The position numbers and the translations under genes were made by a program. Shown piece after piece: positions 7,355 through 10,573 of a stretch of DNA of 10,573 nt. The number at the start of each line of letters is the position of its first letter. Within the stretch, counting starts at the first letter, position 1. The stretch comes from Novosphingopyxis sp038234155 (GTDB lineage Bacteria > Pseudomonadota > Alphaproteobacteria > Sphingomonadales > Sphingomonadaceae): positions 1 through 10,573 of the forward strand of contig JBBSUT010000082.1 in NCBI GenBank assembly GCA_038234155.1, written 5' to 3'. The notes beneath the pieces are model-generated. The model did no database searches and was not told where the DNA came from. It worked only from the letters and a program-made list of their open reading frames with translations.

Positions 7355-7624
7355 ATGCAGCCCGAGCTGCGGATCGACAAGCTTCTCTGGTATCTCAGGC
7401 TCAGCAAAAGCCGCGTCCGCGCACAGGCGATCCTGGGCGCGGGGCATGTCCGCCTCAACGGCCGCTACATCGACCGCCACATCGACGGGGTGAGCATGTG
7501 CGTGCGCGCGGGCGATGTCGTGACGTTGCCAGTAGGTGAGGGCGCGCGGGGCATTGACTTGGAAGCGCCGCCCGCCATAGCAGGGGCTAACCCTCAAAAG
7601 AACCGCCGGAGCCGCCGTCCATGA
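7355..7624 (+). CDS. Small S4-domain RNA-binding protein (Hsp15/HslR-like)
   Basis: An 89-residue basic protein. Its first 60 or so residues form an S4 RNA-binding domain: LRIDKLLWYLRLSKSRVRAQ, then GHVRLNGRYIDRHIDGV and MCVRAGDVVTLPVG. This matches the Hsp15-like group of small S4 proteins, which in E. coli bind 50S subunits carrying stalled nascent chains; that role is carried over by family only. The C-terminus is short and basic (NRRSRRP). The ATG at 7355 follows the helicase TGA (7352-7354) with no gap, and the stop overlaps the fdxA start as ATGA at 7621-7624. Both arrangements favour translational coupling. The context suggests the helicase and this protein work on the same RNAs or ribosomes. 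Confidence 0.9.
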   Translation: MQPELRIDKLLWYLRLSKSRVRAQAILGAGHVRLNGRYIDRHIDGVSMCVRAGDVVTLPVGEGARGIDLEAPPAIAGANPQKNRRSRRP

Positions 7625-7959
7625 CCTATGTCGTCACCGAAGCCTGCATCAAATGCAAATATATGGACTGCGTTGAGGTCTGCCCCGTCGATTGCTTTTA
7701 CGAGGGAGAGAACATGCTGGTGATCAACCCGAGCGAGTGCATCGACTGCGGCGTGTGCGAGCCGGAATGCCCGGCCGAGGCGATCCTGCCTGACACCGAG
7801 GATGGTCTCGAGAAGATGCTGGAAATCAACACCAAGTTCAGCGCCGATTGGCCCAATATCACCGTCAGCCGCGATGCGCCGGAAGACGCTGACGCGTTCA
7901 AGGGCATGGAGGACAAGTTCGACAAATTCTTCTCGCCCGAGCCTGGCCAGGGCGACTGA
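7621..7959 (+). CDS. fdxA: 7Fe ferredoxin FdxA ([3Fe-4S][4Fe-4S])
   Basis: Soluble low-potential electron carrier of 112 residues, closely resembling Azotobacter ferredoxin I over its first 60 residues. By comparison with that protein, Cys9, Cys17 and Cys50 should hold the [3Fe-4S] cluster, and Cys21, Cys40, Cys43 and Cys46 the [4Fe-4S] cluster; Cys12 and Cys25 match its two non-ligand cysteines. All ligands are present. The C-terminal half (WPNITVSRDAPEDADAF) is the usual extension of this family. The ATG overlaps the stop of the S4 gene by four bases, and a CGGAG lies nine bases upstream, so translation is probably coupled to the upstream genes. The redox partner cannot be told from the sequence. 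Confidence 0.96.
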   Translation: MTYVVTEACIKCKYMDCVEVCPVDCFYEGENMLVINPSECIDCGVCEPECPAEAILPDTEDGLEKMLEINTKFSADWPNITVSRDAPEDADAFKGMEDKFDKFFSPEPGQGD

Positions 7960-8103
7960 TCGACCGCCACTTTACGGCATTCGCCGACCTGACTTGTGGT
8001 GCGCCGCTGTTCCTATCGAACAGGGGCTGGAAATTATCTGTCGGAACTGCTAGGGACCGCGTCGAAGCGGATGGCGCGACGATGCGTCCATTCGCGGTGG
8101 GTT

Positions 8104-8115
8104 CCCGTATACGGG
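8104..8115. promoter_or_regulatory. Perfect 12-bp palindrome upstream of carD
   Basis: The perfect palindrome cccgtatacggg lies in the 236-base gap between fdxA and carD, about 80 bases before the carD start, directly followed by TAATAT (8116-8121), a possible -10 element. No good -35 is found at the matching distance. The gap also contains a 6-bp inverted repeat (ctgttc/gaacag, 8007-8023) and no gene. An operator or the core of the carD promoter region is plausible but unproven. Confidence 0.3.
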
Positions 8116-8195
8116 TAATATCATTCTCCCATGAGCCTAGCAACGCGTCCCGCCCCGGCGTGCCTTGCGCTCGTCCCTTCGTGAAAGGTGGATTT

Positions 8196-8729
8196 ATGGC
8201 GTCCAGTGCGATTCTCTTCGATGTCGGCGATTATGTGGTCTATCCCAAACATGGTGTGGGCCGCGTCGTGGAGCTCCAGAATGAAGAGATCGCGGGCATG
8301 CAGCTGGAGCTGTATGTGCTGCGGTTCGAGAAAGAAAAAATGACGCTGCGGGTGCCTATGAACAAGGCCGAGAGCGTAGGCATGCGCAAGCTGTCGAGCG
8401 ACAAGACGCTCAGGCAGGCTATGGAAACGCTCAAGGGCAAGCCCAAGGTGAAGCGCACCATGTGGTCGCGCCGGGCGCAGGAATATGAAGCCAAGATCAA
8501 TTCGGGCGATCTGGTATCGATTGCCGAAGTGACGCGCGATCTGTTCCGTCCCGACGATCAGCCCGAGCAGAGTTATTCCGAGCGGCAGATTTTCGAAGCG
8601 GCTTCCAGCCGTCTCGCACGCGAGCTGGCGGCGATGGAAAAGACTGACGAGCCGGCAGCGCTGCAGAAAATTCGCGACATCCTGAACGAGGCCGCGCCGC
8701 AATATTATGATCAGCCCGACGAGGCCTGA
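8196..8729 (+). CDS. carD: CarD/CdnL-family RNA polymerase-binding transcription factor
   Basis: A 177-residue global transcription factor that binds the RNA polymerase beta subunit and stabilises the open complex, supporting rRNA and growth-related promoters. The N-terminal RNAP-interacting domain (about residues 8-65) contains FDVGDYVVYPKHGVGRV. The C-terminal helical domain contains MWSRRAQEYEAKINSGD, in which Trp90 matches the conserved tryptophan that inserts at the upstream edge of the transcription bubble in CarD proteins. Length is normal for the alphaproteobacterial CdnL type. The frame is open upstream to 8082, but the ATG at 8196 has a good ribosome-binding site (AAAGGTGG) a few bases upstream and gives the family-typical N-terminus. 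It follows fdxA by 236 bases, probably with its own promoter, and ends at a strong intrinsic terminator. Confidence 0.96.
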   Translation: MASSAILFDVGDYVVYPKHGVGRVVELQNEEIAGMQLELYVLRFEKEKMTLRVPMNKAESVGMRKLSSDKTLRQAMETLKGKPKVKRTMWSRRAQEYEAKINSGDLVSIAEVTRDLFRPDDQPEQSYSERQIFEAASSRLARELAAMEKTDEPAALQKIRDILNEAAPQYYDQPDEA

Positions 8730-8770
8730 TCGCAGAGCGGAAATACAGGCCGCAAGGCGGTTATGATGAC

Positions 8771-8798
8771 GAAAGGGCGCCTGCGGGCGCCCTTTTTC
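8771..8798 (+). terminator. Intrinsic terminator after carD
   Basis: The stem gggcgcc (8775-8781) / ggcgccc (8786-8792) has a tgcg loop, is extended by an aaa/ttt pairing, and is followed by a run of five Ts (8793-8797). It sits about 40 bases after the carD stop. This is the clearest Rho-independent terminator in the window. Confidence 0.9.
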
Positions 8799-8826
8799 GT
8801 GGCCACGTTCCGCCCCCGTGCCCGGT

Positions 8827-8870
8827 TTCTGCCAGCACCAGATTCTGCCAGCGCCAGATTCTGCCGGCGA
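8827..8870. repeat. 16-bp tandem direct repeat upstream of the first GIN gene
   Basis: Two 16-base units that differ at one position (ttctgccagcaccaga at 8827-8842 and ttctgccagcgccaga at 8843-8858) are followed by a partial third copy (to about 8870). They lie between the carD terminator and the predicted promoter of the lipoprotein gene, with the -35 about 25 bases further on. Function unknown. Confidence 0.85.
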
Positions 8871-8894
8871 CTGTGACGCGTCGACAAAGGACGC

Positions 8895-8923
8895 TTGCCG
8901 CGCCGCCCGCATCGTTGTATTAC
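8895..8923 (+). promoter_or_regulatory. Predicted sigma70-type promoter of the GIN lipoprotein gene
   Basis: TTGCCG (8895-8900) and TATTAC (8918-8923) are separated by 17 bases, each matching four of six consensus positions. They would place the transcription start near 8930, leaving a short leader with AGGA at 8941-8944 before the ATG at 8952. A small inverted repeat gtat-tac-atac overlaps the -10. Confidence 0.5.
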
Positions 8924-8951
8924 ATACCTAACACAGTGATAGGATCGATCT

Positions 8952-9707
8952 ATGCGGTACAAATTGATGGCCATTCCCCTGGCGGGTGCGCTGCTGACGC
9001 TTTCGGGCTGCGGCTATTCTGTTTTCGATGCGGCGGACAGCCTGTCGAGCATCGGATCGGACGGCCTGGCCGACGGTCAGCCGGTTCCGGCGCAGGTGAC
9101 GACGCTTGCTCCGTTCGACGAGCTGACCGTGGTCGGCCCCGACGCGATCCGGTTCACGGCCGGGGCGCCCCACAGCATCCGCGCGGAGGGGTCGCCCGAA
9201 CTGCTCGCCCATTTGAAATACCGGCTGAAGGACGGGACGCTTAGCATCGGACGGGGCGGCGGCCGCTGGTCCGACAAGGCGCGCGCCACGATCTATGTCA
9301 CCGGCCCCGCGCTGAAGACGGTGACCGCGGCCGGTTCCGGCCCGATCGCGATCGACGCCATGTCCGGTCCGGCGCTGAAGCTGACCATGGCGGGGTCCGG
9401 CGCGCTCGACGTGGCGCGGGTTCAAGCCGACAAGCTGGACGCGACCATGGCCGGATCGGGCACCATGCGCCTGGCCGGGCTGGCAAAGGCGAGCGACATC
9501 TCGGTGGCCGGTTCCGGCGATATCGATGCGGGCGCGCTGAACAGCGAACGCGCCGACGTGTCGGTGGCGGGATCGGGCAATGTGAAGCTGCGATCGGACG
9601 GCAAGGTGGATGCCAGCATCATGGGATCGGGCAATGTCGTGGTGACCGGCAACGCCGCCTGCGACGTCTCGACCATGGGATCGGGCACGGTGCGCTGCCG
9701 GCGCTGA
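8952..9707 (+). CDS. GIN-domain (DUF2807) lipoprotein
   Basis: A 251-residue predicted lipoprotein of unknown function. A short signal peptide ends in a lipobox LSGC with Cys20 as the lipidation site; residue +2 is Gly, which by the E. coli rule would favour the outer membrane. From about residue 50 the protein is a DUF2807/GIN domain: an FDELTVVGPDAIRF start, then a beta-solenoid-like series of AGSG or MGSG turns at about residues 127, 147, 167, 186, 206, 224 and 242, mostly 18-20 apart. Two cysteines close the domain (Cys237 and Cys249). The family was once labelled as putative autotransporter adhesin head, but no autotransporter barrel is present, so adhesion should not be assumed. The ATG has AGGA seven bases upstream. 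It is followed by a second GIN gene on the same strand with a separate predicted promoter. Confidence 0.85.
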   Translation: MRYKLMAIPLAGALLTLSGCGYSVFDAADSLSSIGSDGLADGQPVPAQVTTLAPFDELTVVGPDAIRFTAGAPHSIRAEGSPELLAHLKYRLKDGTLSIGRGGGRWSDKARATIYVTGPALKTVTAAGSGPIAIDAMSGPALKLTMAGSGALDVARVQADKLDATMAGSGTMRLAGLAKASDISVAGSGDIDAGALNSERADVSVAGSGNVKLRSDGKVDASIMGSGNVVVTGNAACDVSTMGSGTVRCRR

Positions 9708-9719
9708 CGGCCGCCGTCA
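9705..9719 (+). terminator. Short stem-loop at the stop of the GIN lipoprotein gene
   Basis: The arms tgacgg (9705-9710) and ccgtca (9714-9719) pair around ccg and include the TGA stop. It is followed by catttcgtta, which has only a few Ts. It could be a weak terminator or a 3'-end hairpin; its position fits, but the signal is modest. Confidence 0.3.
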
Positions 9720-9730
9720 CATTTCGTTAC

Positions 9731-9779
9731 AGGCTGTCCGGTAGAGGCTGACCGGTAGAGGCTGGCCGGTACAGGCTGT
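9731..9779. repeat. 14-bp tandem direct repeat upstream of the second GIN gene
   Basis: Three full 14-base units, aggctgtccggtag (9731-9744), aggctgaccggtag (9745-9758) and aggctggccggtac (9759-9772), are followed by a partial fourth copy (aggctgt, 9773-9779). They lie between the two GIN genes, about 30 bases before the predicted -35 of the second. The unit differs from the 16-bp repeat in front of the first GIN gene. Confidence 0.9.
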
Positions 9780-9809
9780 TGCGGGATGGACCGGTTTTTG
9801 CAGAAAGCT

Positions 9810-9838
9810 TTGCCGCGCCGCGCGATGTTTGGCATGAT
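9810..9838 (+). promoter_or_regulatory. Predicted promoter of the second GIN gene
   Basis: TTGCCG (9810-9815) and CATGAT (9833-9838) have 17-base spacing and share the 12-base stretch TTGCCGCGCCGC with the promoter of the first GIN gene. The transcription start would fall near 9845, giving a leader of about 25 bases that holds the GGAG ribosome-binding site before GTG 9870. The -10 match is modest. Confidence 0.4.
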
Positions 9839-9869
9839 GCGCCATATGGACAATATTGGAGCGACAATC

Positions 9870-10573
9870 GTGCGGGTGATAGCGACGGGGCTGGCCGCCA
9901 TGCTGCTGATCGCGGCGCCGGCATCGGCCAAAGAGCGCAGCTTCGTGCTGGGCGGGTTCGAGCGGATCGCGGTTGAAGGCAATATCGTTGTGGACGTGGC
10001 CACCGGTGCCTCGCCCGGTGCAAAGGCGGAGGGGACGCAGGACCAGCTTGACCGGGTGCGGCTGGTGCGGCGCGGCGACACGCTGACGGCCAGCCTGCTG
10101 TCACCGGTGCGGACCGGGCGCGATAATGCCGATATCACCGGACCGCTGGTGGTGCGCCTGTCCACGCGCAAATTGTCCGAGCTGCGCCTGCGCGGCAACG
10201 GCAAATTGTCGGTCGCCTCGCTCGACGATCGCTCGGCGCGGGTATCGCTGGTCGGCGGCGGCGTGATCGCGATCGGCACGGTCAAGGCAGACCAGTTCTA
10301 CGTGAACGTGGCCGGCACCGGCGTGGTGTCGGTGGGCGGCGGAAGCGCGCGCGAAGGGCATGTGCAGCTGAGCGGCCCGGCCACGCTCAAGGCGGCTTCC
10401 ATGGTGCTGGATCGGCTGGATCTCAACCACAGCGGCCCGGCGACGAGCGCGATCGAGGTGAAGGAATTCGCCAAGGTGGAGAACAGCGGCACCGGCTCGA
10501 TCGCCATTGGCGGAGAGGCCGATTGCGATATCCGCAGCGCCGGATCGGCGCAGATCGTCTGCGGCAACGGCAA
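9870..10573 (+). CDS. GIN-domain (DUF2807) secreted protein (cut by right edge)
   Basis: A predicted periplasmic or secreted protein of unknown function; 234 residues are visible and the frame is still open at the window edge. From the GTG at 9870 it begins with a classical signal peptide (MRVIATGLAAMLLIAAPASA, cleavage after Ala20), with no lipobox. The mature part starts FVLGGFERIAVEGNIVVDV and continues as a GIN domain with turns such as GNG, GGG, AGTG and SGTG. It ends in view with Cys219 and Cys231, spaced exactly as the last two cysteines of the upstream lipoprotein. Start choice: in-frame ATGs exist at 9786, 9825, 9834, 9837 and 9846, but GTG 9870 has GGAG eight bases upstream and gives the cleanest signal peptide; ATG 9846 is the main alternative. 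It is a diverged paralogue of the upstream gene and probably separately transcribed. Confidence 0.8.
   Translation, partial: MRVIATGLAAMLLIAAPASAKERSFVLGGFERIAVEGNIVVDVATGASPGAKAEGTQDQLDRVRLVRRGDTLTASLLSPVRTGRDNADITGPLVVRLSTRKLSELRLRGNGKLSVASLDDRSARVSLVGGGVIAIGTVKADQFYVNVAGTGVVSVGGGSAREGHVQLSGPATLKAASMVLDRLDLNHSGPATSAIEVKEFAKVENSGTGSIAIGGEADCDIRSAGSAQIVCGNG

Noticed and set aside
5780..7597. 605-codon minus-strand open frame opposite the helicase
   Set aside because: It lies fully opposite the helicase and S4 genes, is rich in Arg, Gly and Ala without domain motifs, and is a by-product of high-GC codon use.
8007..8023. Inverted repeat ctgttc-5-gaacag as a LexA (SOS) box or fdxA terminator
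   Set aside because: The alphaproteobacterial SOS box is a direct GTTC-N7-GTTC repeat, which this is not, and no T-run follows to make a terminator.
8121..8912. 263-codon minus-strand open frame opposite carD
   Set aside because: It covers the clear carD gene and its terminator on the other strand and shows no recognisable domain.
1..10573. Mobile element, CRISPR array, tRNA, rRNA or defence system
   Set aside because: No transposase or integrase motifs, no regularly spaced repeats with unique spacers, no tRNA-like folds and no defence-type gene cluster were seen; the gene content is core chromosomal.

Overview
The window looks like a chromosomal segment of a high-GC alphaproteobacterium, most likely a sphingomonad. 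Four things point there: the SUV3-like helicase / S4 protein / 7Fe ferredoxin / CarD gene order, the Mg-type HemB, the pair of small GIN-domain (DUF2807) envelope proteins, and a degenerate copy of a dispersed inverted repeat that I recall from sphingomonad genomes. The taxon is inferred from gene content and style, not from a marker gene. Nothing suggests a plasmid, phage or island: there is no transposase, integrase, tRNA or CRISPR, and composition is even.

Layout. Bases 1-3961 are read leftwards. From right to left they hold an M23 metallopeptidase anchored in the inner membrane, hemB (porphobilinogen synthase), and the membrane half of a spermidine-synthase-like protein cut by the left edge. 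Bases 3962-4312 are a divergent intergenic region with an AT-rich palindromic island and the degenerate repeat. Bases 4313-7959 read rightwards as a tight operon: a SUV3-like DExH RNA helicase of about 1013 residues, a small S4-domain RNA-binding protein that begins right after the helicase stop, and ferredoxin FdxA overlapping the S4 stop by four bases (ATGA). After a 236-base gap comes carD, ending in a clear intrinsic terminator. The right end (8827-10573) holds two GIN-domain envelope proteins, a lipoprotein and a secreted protein cut by the right edge. Each has its own similar predicted promoter and a short tandem repeat just upstream.

How the genes work together. The helicase-S4 pair points to RNA metabolism (turnover or ribosome quality), with the ferredoxin translationally coupled to it for reasons the sequence does not explain. 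CarD supports RNA polymerase at promoters. HemB makes the tetrapyrrole precursor. The M23 enzyme and the GIN proteins act in the envelope.

I see no clearly undescribed system. The points most worth checking are the coupling of RNA-binding and iron-sulfur genes, the in-frame tetrapeptide minisatellite in the helicase tail, and the GIN pair, whose regulatory layout and C-terminal cysteine spacing match while their localisation signals differ.
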